Assembly (NCBI GenBank): GCA_002917775.1
Contig: KZ627155.1
Coordinates: 862,642 to 926,641, forward strand
Origin: Glaciozyma antarctica PI12
Lineage: Eukaryota > Basidiomycota > Microbotryomycetes > Kriegeriales > Camptobasidiaceae
Direction of reading: 5' to 3'
Length of the DNA stretch: 64,000 nucleotides
A model generated the notes under the pieces. The model did not search any database, was not told where the DNA came from, and saw only the letters and a program-made list of their open reading frames with translations. Numbering within the stretch: the stretch's first letter is position 1; each line of letters starts with the position of its first letter. Shown piece after piece: positions 33,958-46,334 of this stretch. A program made the translations under genes and the position numbers.

Positions 33958-35746
33958 CTATCCCGTCAACACCCTCTTCTCACTCCCACTCCCCGGCCCA
34001 AGCCTCGACGCCGCCAGCGCGTTCTGGCGACTCTTCTCCTGCAACTCAACCTTGGCGTACCACGCTCCTCCGGCGAGAGTGAGAGTGATGCCAAAGACGT
34101 TCGTAGGGTTGAGAGCGAGGTTGAAGATGATGACGGCGAGAATGATGGTGAGGACCTGCTTGACGTTGGCTGTTTGTTCACAGAAGCATCAGCTTGGCTC
34201 TCCGACGCCCGAAAAGGAGGAACGCACCAGCCACAGTCATAGTGAGAGCGCTCGTCTTCTTGTTCGCCGTAAAGCTCACGACGTTGAGTCCAAACGCGAT
34301 GACTCCATTCATGAGGAGCGCGGTCGCCTTCCTCTGCGTCATCTCGGTGGCGCCGTAGATCCTCACGCGCTCAAGTTCGCCAGAGTACCACGCGCAGATA
34401 ACGCACTGCATGAACGCGAGTGGACTCATCCGGACGAGGAGGTCGAGAGGGTGGAGCTTGAGGCGTCCGACTTGGATCCGGTTCGTCACCTGCGTACGCC
34501 CGAACTGTCAGCTCCTCGCTACAAGATACGGGAGAAGGAACGCACGATCGTCTTGAGCGCCGCGAGGAGCGTGCCGAAGAGGGTGAGAATGAAGCCCCAG
34601 GCGGTAAAGTAGTAATCCCCGTAGGTCGCGAAGAAGACGCCGATTATGACGGGGCAGAGGGAGAGGTAGGTCGCTCGCGAGTAGCGCTTGTGGAGGAGGA
34701 CGACGGAGAGGATGATGGTGAAGAGGGGGGTCATCGCGCGGACCTGTGGAATCGGAGGTTAGCGCCCGTCTGCAATCGCTCGAGAAGGACAGGACGAACG
34801 ACTTGGTGGAACTGGAGACGCGTGAGGAATCAGCACTTGGTCGAGCGCGAGGAATGAAGAGGACGTACGGGCACAGTAACGAGATGCAGACTCAGGTTCG
34901 ACACAGCAATGTTGACCGTGTAGAGCACGGAGAACGCAACCATGATAGCTCCCTCCTTGGTCGTCAACCGCGCCTGCGTGAAGAACCCCCTGTTGAGCGC
35001 AATCTGCGTCCCAATCGTCCCGCTGAGCATCTGGATCCCCGTAAGCGTCCACGGGAACGGGAAGCCCTGGAGGACGAGCTTGTTGTAAAGCGTGAGGCCG
35101 AGGTTGAAGGAGAAGTAGAGGACGAGCCACGCCGTAGGCGTATCCATCGCCGCCGCCAACCGCGCCTTGGTCGACTGACGCGAGGAGAGGAGCGCGTGCG
35201 TCCCTAGGCTGTAGGTCGCAGCATGGCGCGGGGGCGAGTCCTGCTCGTACCCCACGCGTGGCGAGACGCTGGGCGCCGGCGCCGTGCTACTCGCGTACGC
35301 TCCTGCGACTGGGAGGCCCGAATGGAGGCTGAGAGGAGGGGCCTGGGAGGGAGTGTACGAGTCGGTCCGGTCGGAGGGGGGAGAGGGTCGGTCGCCGTAC
35401 GAAGGGTGAATGGAGGAAGGGCTGAGGGGACCTGCGGCGGGGGTTGCGGGCGCGTAGAGGTGGTCGGCAGGACTGCCTCCCTTGAAAGGCCACGTCGGAG
35501 TGCTGCCTGTCCCTTCCATCGGAATGTACAAGCTCGCAGGGCGGTTATCCCGCGAAAAGTTGGCGGAGGAGGAGGGGAGATGGAGGGGGAGAGGGAGGGG
35601 CCGTTCGAGTTGAGCGTTCCGGCGTTGGGGCTGTCGAGGGGCGCGAAGGGGTCGAACCGACGGATAGGGGAGGCGCTACGCGCGATGAGAGGTGTTGATG
35701 CCTCACCAATACCGAGTCCTACTGTTCCTTGCTCTTGCGTGGACAT
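33958..35746 (-). CDS. TPT/SLC35-family nucleotide-sugar or phosphate-sugar transporter-like protein
   Basis: A membrane transporter of the triose-phosphate/nucleotide-sugar family. After a Pro/Ser-rich cytosolic N-terminus come WLVLYFSFNLGLTLYNK (TM1 with the family's TLYNK), FPFPWTLTGIQMLSGTIGT, EGAIMVAFSVLYTVNIAVSN, NLSLHLVTVPFHQVVRAMTP (the conserved V-x-FHQ-x-x-RA-x-xP segment), LFTIILSVVLLHKRYSR, YLSLCPVIIGVFFATYGDYY and FTAWGFILTLFGTLLAALK. Later exons give ALLMNGVIAFGLNVVSFTAN and KQVLTIILAVIIFNLALNP. About ten helices are expected, in Golgi or ER membranes. The start at 35746 (MSTQEQGTVGLGIGE) requires a frame change near 35560 whose intron I could not place; the ATG at 35519 is an alternative start after it. 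Confidence 0.78.
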
Positions 35747-36624
35747 AGTCGCGTCGGGAAAGGAAGGGAGGCGGGAGAGTTGGTGCTGGGGCTAAATGGG
35801 CTGGTCGGAGGGTCGGCGCAGGAGTCGAAGGAAAGGTGGTGGAGGTGCTGCTGCTGCTGCTGCTATGTGACCTGGCGTACGTTGAAGGGAGTGCGGTATT
35901 CCAAGTGAAGGTGCTGGGTTTCGGAGGAGGAGGAGATCGGGCGGAGGTGGTCCTGGAGCTAAGGGACGTCGGAGAGGCGTCGAGCTAGGATCGGCAGCGC
36001 GGTGGGTGGGACGGCTTGAAGGAGGAGAGGGTGCTGAGGTGAAGGAGAGTCGGCTGGGGGGTTGGCTACTGGAGCTAAAGGAGAGGTGGCTGGTGGGGGA
36101 TTGAGAGGTCGAGGAGAGGAGGGACGAGGTTGGGCGCGAAGAGGAGGGGATCGTGGAGCCTTGAAGGAGTAGCGCGAGACGTTCAAGCCTCTTGACGGGA
36201 AGAAGGTGGCGAGCTGAGAGCGGAGGCGAGGAGGAGAACCTTCGCAAGTTTGAGAGCTGCTGCCGGGACGAAGAAGACAGCCTCGATTAGCTCCTCGGAC
36301 TAGTCTTCTCTTCCTTCTCCTCCTGCAGGATCGTTACTCACGAGCGCTGATAGCGTTCCCTAGCGGTGTGTGGGCAAAGGGAGGAAGTCGGTGAAGGAGT
36401 GAACGAGCTCAACAACTTCGCGGAAGGAATAAGGTTGAGCTCTTCCCTCTTTCGGAACTTCCAGATCTAGTGAGTAGCGCCGGACTCCTTCTCGCCACCG
36501 CAAACGTGCTGGTCGTCCCAGATCCTCTCTCTCCTCCCCACCGTGCCCTGAACGGCGAATCGTATCGTGATTTCGTAACTAACTGCTCCCCAAGAAATCC
36601 CTCCTCTCCTCCTCCTCCTCTTCC
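35747..36624. other. Intergenic between transporter start and SEC23 stop, with a triplet repeat
   Basis: Both flanking genes are on the minus strand. A minus frame at 35792-36247 is open but begins only at TTG and has no ATG upstream; it is Pro/Ser/Ala-rich and looks like transcribed untranslated sequence. A possible UTR intron (GTGAGTAACG to CCGGCAG) lies at about 36258-36341. A run of CTG triplets at about 35849-35869 encodes nothing recognisable. Confidence 0.4.
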
Positions 36625-39874
<3,250 letters not shown>

Positions 39875-40961
39875 ATGCACGCCTTTCAGCGGATCCCACA
39901 GCGCAACGACAGCTAATCCTAACCGCCTGCAGGCCTCACAAGAAAGCAAAGAAGAGCGTTCGTCTCGCCGCAACAGCCGCACAGTACGTCCTCTTAGCTC
40001 CCTTGCACCTCGCACAAGCTCATTCTAGCTTTAACAGCGGCTACGACAACCCTCCCACGTCGACCGACTCCCTCGCCGTCGCTTCCACCTCCTCCTCTTC
40101 CACCCCCGTCTCCGTAGGAGTCCTCGCGCCTCAGCCAAAAGTCAAGACCAAGAAGCAGCTGCCCAAGGACAAGCTGAATGCGTTTGGAGGACGGAAAGAT
40201 ATGGGCGGACTGAGCAAGACGGTGCATCGGTGCGTGTCTGCGCGGACAAAGCTGGAGGAAGGAACGGAGCTGATGAGCGTGGTTTCGCAGGATTCTGAAC
40301 GCTGTTTCGGTGCGGGAGGAGTACCACGAGAACAAGAAGCGCAAGCGCGAGGAGGAGGACAAGGCTACGCTCCAGAAGCGCAACAACCAGGTCCGTTCCC
40401 CTTGCTCCCTCTCTCCTCCACTCACCCCTCTCTCCCTCGCAGAAAACCCTCGTTCCCCTCCCGTACGAGTCCCTCCCAGCCTTCAACCGCCGCGTCGAGA
40501 TCGCCCTCCGACCAACTATCGACACCGCCATCCGCGGTGCCAAAGCCTCGAAGAAGCTCGCGGCCGACAAAGCGAAGAAGGCCTACAAAGCGAAGAAAGC
40601 CGCTCTCGCCGACCCCTCCCTCATCGCCGACGCCGCTATCGCCAACAAAGGAAAAGGAAAAGCGACGGCGGAGACTTCGGTCGACCCCCTTGTGCCGCCC
40701 GTCAAGGTCCGCAATGGTCGTACCGAGTTCGCAGAGGCGTCGCAGGTTCGCAGTATTACGGACGTGGCGATGGCGCCGCCGACGCTGAAGAAGGCGAGGA
40801 GGGGAGCGGCGCCGAACGCGTCGACGAACGCGCCGATGCCGGCGGGGAGGATGCCAGTGAGCGATGGGCTGAAGAAGATTATGGAGCTCGAGAGGGAGAA
40901 GGCGGTGAGGATGTATCGGGAGATGAAGGAGAAGAGGGACAAGGAGCAGAGGGAGGCTTGA
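39875..40961 (+). CDS. Basic CCDC137-like protein, probable nucleolar role
   Basis: The mature exons read PHKKAKKSVRLAATAAHFNS, PPTSTDSLAVASTSSSSTPV, a basic KVKTKKQLPKDKLNAFGGRK, ILNAVSVREEYHENKKRKRE, LVPLPYESLPAFNRRVEIAL and, at the end, DGLKKIMELEREKAVRMYRE. The short FNRRVE core after a Pro-rich turn and the C-terminal coiled coil resemble CCDC137-type nuclear proteins, seen as weak family similarity only. The gene has three or four short introns. The start is unusual: the only fitting ATG, 39875, is split after AT by an intron with a GC donor (39877-39932), giving the start MPHKKAKK. If that intron is not used, the ATG frame meets TAA within 14 codons. Confidence 0.6.
39877..39932 (+). 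other. Candidate GC-AG intron splitting the start codon
   Basis: GCACGCC follows AT, the branch-like CTAATCCTAAC lies 12-25 nt before the end, and the acceptor is CTGCAG. Length 56 nt fits the local mean. Joining AT to GCCTCAC yields ATG CCT CAC AAG AAA. The donor lacks the strong GCAAGT form, so this remains a proposal. Confidence 0.45.
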
Positions 40962-41052
40962 GGAGTTTTAGAGGGGTTATCGAGGGAGCAATGCGAGATC
41001 GTACGCTCGCTACCGGACGGCTGATGCCAACACAACTGCTTCGATTCCTCCC

Positions 41053-42930
41053 TCATTCCCGCTTCTCTTTCTCCAGCTTCGCTTTCCGCTTCCGCTCCTT
41101 CCACTCTTTCCATTCCTTGAACAACGCCGCCAGCAACGGCACCGCGACCGGACCGAACAGCGGCGTGTAGACGGCGTACTTGTGCTCGTCGGGAAAGTAA
41201 AGGAGCGAGAGCATCGTCGGGTTGAAGTACGCTTTCGAAGCGAGCTGTAGCGCAGCGGCCGAATGATGGAGGGCTGTTGCGGCGGAGGTGGGGAGGACTT
41301 CTTGGGTCTGCGATACCGGGGTCAGTTCGACCTTGCGACGAAACGAAAGCGGGCCGTACGGCAGAGAGGTGCGAGAGAGAGAGCCGAACGTCTCGCTGGA
41401 CTTCCTTGCCGACGCGCATATTGGGCAACGACTCGGCGAGCTTGATGATAGCGCTGAGGGTGTCGACGCTCTCCTTCGTCGCCTCTCCCAGCCTCCTGCG
41501 GACGAGAGCGTCGATCTGCCATTGTGCAAGCGAGTCTTCCGGGTTGCGAGACTGAGGGACGCCGAGTAGCTTCTGTAGCTGGTGCGAGAAGAGGCGGAAC
41601 GGGTCGCTGAGGTCTGGAGAGGTGGCGGAGGAGAGAGGATTGTAGATGACGACGCCGCCCCATTGAGGAGTAATGAAGGCGTTGGTGGGAGAGATGGATC
41701 CTGTGAGGTCGAGTGAGTTGTAGAACAGGCGGGATGGTGGAGGAAGAACGGACCGGAGGAGGCGCGGATCTGCATTGGGCGGTTGGAGGCGCTCGGGACG
41801 TAGAGAATGAAGTGGAGCACTGGATCGAGGGTGATTGACGAGGCTACAGTAAAGCTATCAGCTGAGAACCTTCTCGAGCATCGCAAGGACGAGCGCACCC
41901 ATGTTCCAGTCCGCCGAATTGACAAACGCGCGAAGGTCGCCTTCCTCGATCATCGCACCGTCGTCGGACTGGTGAATGCCAATGGAAAGTGGTGCAAAGT
42001 ACTGAATCTGCGTCTCGATCGTAAAGTTGTGGAGCGGTGCGAGTGAGGTGAGGAGAGGCCGGAGGTGGCCTGCGGTGCGAAGGGCGGTCAGGAGTGGGAG
42101 AGACCAAGACGGAAAGCTGCGAAAGCGTACGGTCTAATAGCGGCTGAACATCCCAGTTCAACAAAGCGCCTCCGGAAGAGGAGTCCTGGTTGAGTAGGCT
42201 GAAGACTAGCTTGTAAGTCGAAGTGAACTTGACGACCCGAGGGTCCGATTGCGCAGAGCTGAGGTCGAGGATCCCGGCAGCCTCAGCCTTAATCTTCTGC
42301 AAGGCGACGTCTGTTCCGTACAACTGTCAGTGCCAGTATCACAGCCTGGAGCGGAGCTGGCAAACCTCCACCGCCGTTGACAGCCACCTTCACGCGTCGT
42401 CCGTCGCTTACTGGCTCCTCCCGTCCTCCCAGCGCCACCTCGTACACGTCCGGCGCTGCCAAAAGCATCAGCTTCTTCTCCTCCTCCGTTCTGCTTAGCA
42501 GCTCACCGTCAATCTCGAGTCCCCCTATCCGAAAGTCGACGCACGCAGCTCCAGGGAGCGCTGGCAGCTCGCTGCGCAACGCCTCAATAGCTCCTCCCAG
42601 CACTTTCGCTCCAGAAATACACGTCGTCCGCACACTAACCGCCACCGGAGGCCTGAGGAAGCAGGGCTAACGCAGCGAAAGGTCAGCTCCCCACAGAGGC
42701 CCAGCAGCCCACCCTGGACGCACCCCTCGTTCCACCCACCCTTCCACCTCCGCCCTAGGTAACGGAAGTCGTTCGATCGTGGTGGTTTTCCACCAGAAGG
42801 GGATGCCGAGGAGGATGAGAGCCCAGAAGGAGAGGACGATGATACGGCGGCGAGGGATGTCGAGGGTGGGAGAGACGGGGTGGAGCTTGGTGGGAGGTGG
42901 AAGCTCGAGTACGGGCTCGTTTAGTGACAT
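41053..42930 (-). CDS. GPI17: GPI transamidase subunit PIG-S/Gpi17
   Basis: This subunit of the GPI-anchor transamidase complex works in the ER membrane. It has a short cytosolic N-terminus and a membrane helix (RRIIVLSFWALILLGIPFWW) followed by the family KTTTIERLPLPRAEVEGW. The luminal domain includes FRIGGLEIDGELLSRTEEEK, DPRVVKFTSTYKLVFSLLNQ, FTIETQIQYFAPLSIGIHQ (conserved QxQYFAPL), SADWNMG (conserved), HFILYVPSASNRPMQI, and FITPQWGGVVIYNP (family PQWGG). The C-terminal helix YAVYTPLFGPVAVPLLAALF is followed by a basic tail ending KLEKEKRE, with Lys at -3 and -5 as in KxKxx ER-retrieval signals. Length (about 540 residues) suits the family. It shares a 185-nt divergent promoter with VPS24. 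Confidence 0.92.
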
Positions 42931-43115
42931 CGTACTAAGGAAGAGCTGCCGTTGGACATGAGAGGGGGAAGTCAACAGCAAGGAGTCGCCCGTCGCTGGT
43001 TCCTCTCCTACCTCTCCCTCCAGCAATCGCTCCCTCTCCGCTCGCCAGACCGATCTCACGCCAGCTCCACCCACGACTACACCTAGCTCTATCTCTCTCC
43101 ACCGCGCCTCCTCCA
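42931..43115. promoter_or_regulatory. Divergent promoter, PIG-S and VPS24
   Basis: 185 nt separate the start codons. CTACCTCTCCCTCC-like pyrimidine tracts (about 43008-43022) and TCTATCTCTCTCC near 43089 precede the VPS24 start. Confidence 0.5.
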
Positions 43116-43938
43116 ATGCAATCGGTCAACCGCTTCCTCTTCGGACCAACTCCTGAGGAGCGCGTCAAGAAGTGGCAGCAACAGCTCAAGACCGAATCCC
43201 GCATGCTCGACCGCGAGATCCGGCAGCTCGACGCGGCGGCCAACAAGGTGAAAGCCGAGGTGAAGAAGCTCGCGCTCAAGGGAGACGTCAAGAACGCCAA
43301 AGTGCTGGCGCGGGAGGTGGTGCGGAGCAGCAAGCAGAAGGACCGACTGCACACGAGTCAAGCACGGATGAACTCGATCAACATGCAGTTGTCGCATCAG
43401 CTTGGTGAGTGAGCCGTGCTGGGGGAGAAGGGGACGACGCTTATCGGTTCTTGGTTGGGTGACGCAGCAACGGTCAAGATCACGGGGGTGCTGCAGAAGT
43501 CGACGGAGATTATGAAGCTGTCGAACTCGCTGGTCAAGCTGCCTGAGCTCTCGGCGACGATGCGGTCCATGAGCGAGGAGATGATGAAGGTGCGGTCGCG
43601 AGATGTGGGGTCTGGGGACTTGGAGCTGACCCGACCCTTCTCAGGCTGGAATCATGGACGAGATGCTCGACGATACGATGGATTCGCTCGACGATAACGA
43701 GGATGAACTCGAGGAGGAGGCGCAAGAGGAGGTCGACAAGGTGTTATTCCAAATCACCGACGGCAAGCTGGGAGTTGCGAACGGCAAGGTTGGAGCGATT
43801 CCCGTGCGTTGCTTTTATTGGGTGAATTGGAGCAGAAAGCTGACTCCTGGCGTGCAGGTCAAGACCGGTCCAACGCCGGAGGAAATCGAGAAGGACGAGG
43901 AGATGGAGCGGGCCATCGCAGGGCTACTCAGTACTTGA
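43116..43938 (+). CDS. VPS24: ESCRT-III subunit Vps24 (CHMP3)
   Basis: Vps24 caps and remodels ESCRT-III filaments during multivesicular-body sorting. The N-terminus MQSVNRFLFGPTPEERVKKW matches fungal Vps24. The basic helical core shows RMLDREIRQLDAAANKVKAE, VKKLALKGDVKNAKVLAREV and RMNSINMQLSHQL; the next exons give VLQKSTEIMKLSNSLVKLPE, LSATMRSMSEEMMK and AGIMDEMLDDTMDSLDD. The acidic C-terminus is EEAQEEVDKVLFQITDGKLG, and the tail EIEKDEEMERAIAGLLST resembles a MIT-interacting motif. Four introns sit at about 43406-43467, 43590-43644, 43804-43857 and similar positions, all GT-AG. Confidence 0.93.
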
Positions 43939-44046
43939 GTTTGCGGAGGGTCGTGTGTACGATGAGACAGGCAGCAGGATACCATCTTAATGTAAGAACA
44001 GGCACTGGATCAAGCAAAGGAGAGTGTGAGTTGCGAAAGGTCGTAA

Positions 44047-45363
44047 TTACAGCGCCTTGAGTCCACGCGTGAGCTCCTCGACGCTCTCAGGCTCCTCCTC
44101 CTCCTCGCTCCCACTTTCGCTCTCCTCGTCTTCGTGATAAGGTCTCCATGCTCCACCTGCGTGGTTCGGGTTCTCCAGCAGGAGCTCGCCGTCCTCCTCG
44201 TCCTTCGCCTTCGCTTCTCCTGCGCCAGAAGATCCATCAGCGGCCGGCGTCGCAGCAGAGTTGGGAGAAACGTACGTCTCTCGTCCTGCTCCTTCTCCAT
44301 CTCTATGATCATCACTTCCTGCATCGCAAGGACCGAAGCCGCGTCTGCGCAGGTTCTGTACCGCTGAAGGATGGGACTGCGATCGTTCAAAGTCAGATCT
44401 GCTCGTCGCGAGGGTGTAGGACAGTGCGCACCCGTTGATCTCCCAGAAGGAGTGACCCCACGAGAACTTGTTGAGAAGCTCCTCGGCTTGCGCGTCAAAT
44501 CCAGTGATGTAGAGCGCCGCAGCCGTCGCTTCGAGGCAGGTGAGTTTGTAGGCTGCGAAGCTTGCTGGTCAGCTACGCAGCTCGATTTGAAGAATTTGCC
44601 ACGACGCACGCTTGCCGTAGTTGACGGGATTGCTAGCGACGAGGTACGGGACTGCAGAGCGAGGTGTCAGTCGCCACCGGCGATTTCTCAGAGAGATTCC
44701 GGGGTGAAGATGGCACGCACGTAGTCGCTCGTAAGGGGATTTGATCTTGTGGAAGGGAATCTCCTCCAGACGAGCCCAGGAGCACTCGACGACCGCGACT
44801 CCCGACTTCTCCACGATCTCGCGGTCGTCAGGGCAGACGACCTGAGTTCCTCGAGGGCTGGTTAAGGAAGCGTCAGCGCAGCTTCACAGCAGCTTGCAGA
44901 ACACTCGCACCTCATAACCACACCCTGGAAGCGCTGCCCGACTCGCAGCTCCTTCATCAAGCCTAGCCGAGAGAGCTTCTTGCCGCTGCACTTTCTTGGG
45001 TCGCAGTGATCAAAGTCCTGCCCCGGGCAGTCGTTAGCTCCCACCCCAGCTCCACAGGCCACAATCCACTCACCCACATCGCTATAGGCACCCTCGACCC
45101 CGCCAGCAGGGTGCACCAGCTCATCAGCACCTCTGCACCAGCGCATCAGCACCTCCTCCTCTCCCCATAGCTCCAAACGAACCTCCAGATCCCTCCTCCG
45201 AATCCCCATCGTGCTGGTCTATAGCTGAGCCAGGCACGTTGTTCCCGTGACCGTCGTAGGTCGCCCGGTCTCGTCCTCCTCCGCCGCGAGGTGCTGCTGC
45301 TCCGCGTCCGCGTCCGCGTCCGCCGCCGCCACGGCCTTTGCCTCTGCCTCGGGGTGGTGCCAT
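44047..45363 (-). CDS. TSR3: 18S rRNA aminocarboxypropyltransferase Tsr3
   Basis: Tsr3 adds the aminocarboxypropyl group of a hypermodified pseudouridine in 18S rRNA late in 40S maturation, using S-adenosylmethionine. The N-terminus is a Gly/Arg-rich extension (MAPPRGRGKGRGGGGRGRGR). A 50-nt intron near 45146-45195 and another near 45007-45071 join EVLMSWCTLLAGSRVPIAMW to DFDHCDPRKCSGKKLSRLGL. The core then reads LRVGQRFQGVVM, SPRGTQVVCPDDREIVEKSG, VAVVECSWARLEEIPFHKIK, PYLVASNPVNYGK, AYKLTCLEATAAALYITGFD and ELLNKFSWGHSFWEING, all diagnostic. The C-terminal tail is acidic (EDEESESGSEEEEEPESVEE). The stop follows GLKAL. Confidence 0.92.
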
Positions 45364-46334
45364 GCGTGTGCTTAGTCTAGAGGAGTGGGCTGGGAGAGGG
45401 GGAGGGAGATACGGGGTTGGAGAGGCGTTGGACGAAGGGAAGGAGGAAGGACGAGCGATTCGCCCCTTGTCCTCCTCCACAGCACCTGAGGTGCACTGCT
45501 CTACGGCCCTGGCTCAATCGCACTGCTCCTCTACTTCGAACCGACTCGCCCTGTCGCCCCGCTTCCTCTCCGTCGCGGCTTTCCTGCTCCCTTAAGCTCC
45601 AGCACCTGTGCGCTTGCTGAAGCTTCCCTCAGAAGCTCCTGCCTGGCCTCATACTTCTCCGCTTGCTCTCCGAGCTCTTCTCCAGGACTGTAGCCGCAGC
45701 GCCTTGCGTTGGAATACCTAGATCGAAACGACTGGCGCGTTTTGCCGCTGGAAGGACGACGTGCCCACCTTCAGCTCTTTCCAGGGCTTCGTTCCTCGAG
45801 CCTGGCGTGAACGATTGTCCAAGACTGCGTGGCCTGCTCCATAATCTACGGGAACTGCGATTAAAAATACGTCGTTCGCCTCGCCCCCCTCCCTCACCAT
45901 CCTCCTCTCTCCGCTGTTTCTACCTTGCCGTCGTCTTCGCTTTGAGCTTGAGCACGAGCTCGCCTGTCGCGTCCTAGCGCAACTCAAACCTCTGGCGTTC
46001 GAATCGGAGAAGGTTAGCGACGACTTCAAGTCGGAAGAGCCGCCGCTTGCGGCCTCCCCGCCACTGGGCGCTACGTTCTTCGGCGACCCCTTCAATACCA
46101 GCTTCGCTCTTCCAGCCGCCTTTGAAGTCCCGCTCTATCTCGGTGTCAGAGATTCGGAAACATGTCCTTCCAGAAGTTGAGAAGGCGCACATCTCGTCCG
46201 GGTCCGCGGAGCTCTCGGCGCCAAACCTCGGTGCTCCAACCGAATGCTTCGAAAGACGCAGGGAAACAGCTTCGATGAATCCACACGCGTCTAATTCTAC
46301 GAATCCGAGATATGTACAGGTTATGAGCAGCGTC
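45364..46334. other. Unexplained intergenic stretch with an open plus-strand block
   Basis: The TSR3 start (45363) and the PhoD stop (46335) are 971 nt apart, the longest gap inside the gene-rich part. A plus-strand frame from about 45850 to 46178 is open and has coding-like codon use (FELEHELACRVLAQLKPLAF, then FESEKVSDDFKSEEPPLAAS and FFGDPFNTSFALPAAFEVPL), but no ATG opens it. A small ATG-started frame (46162-46281) follows in another phase. It may be an exon of an unrecognised plus-strand gene, a decayed gene or UTR. Confidence 0.35.

Noticed and set aside
35792-36247. Pro/Ser-rich minus-strand gene
   Set aside because: Starts only at TTG, has no ATG upstream in frame and no family similarity; probably untranslated leader or intergenic.
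45362-45595. Plus-strand ORF overlapping the TSR3 start
   Set aside because: Partly antisense to the TSR3 start codon; Gly/Arg/Ser-rich without homology.
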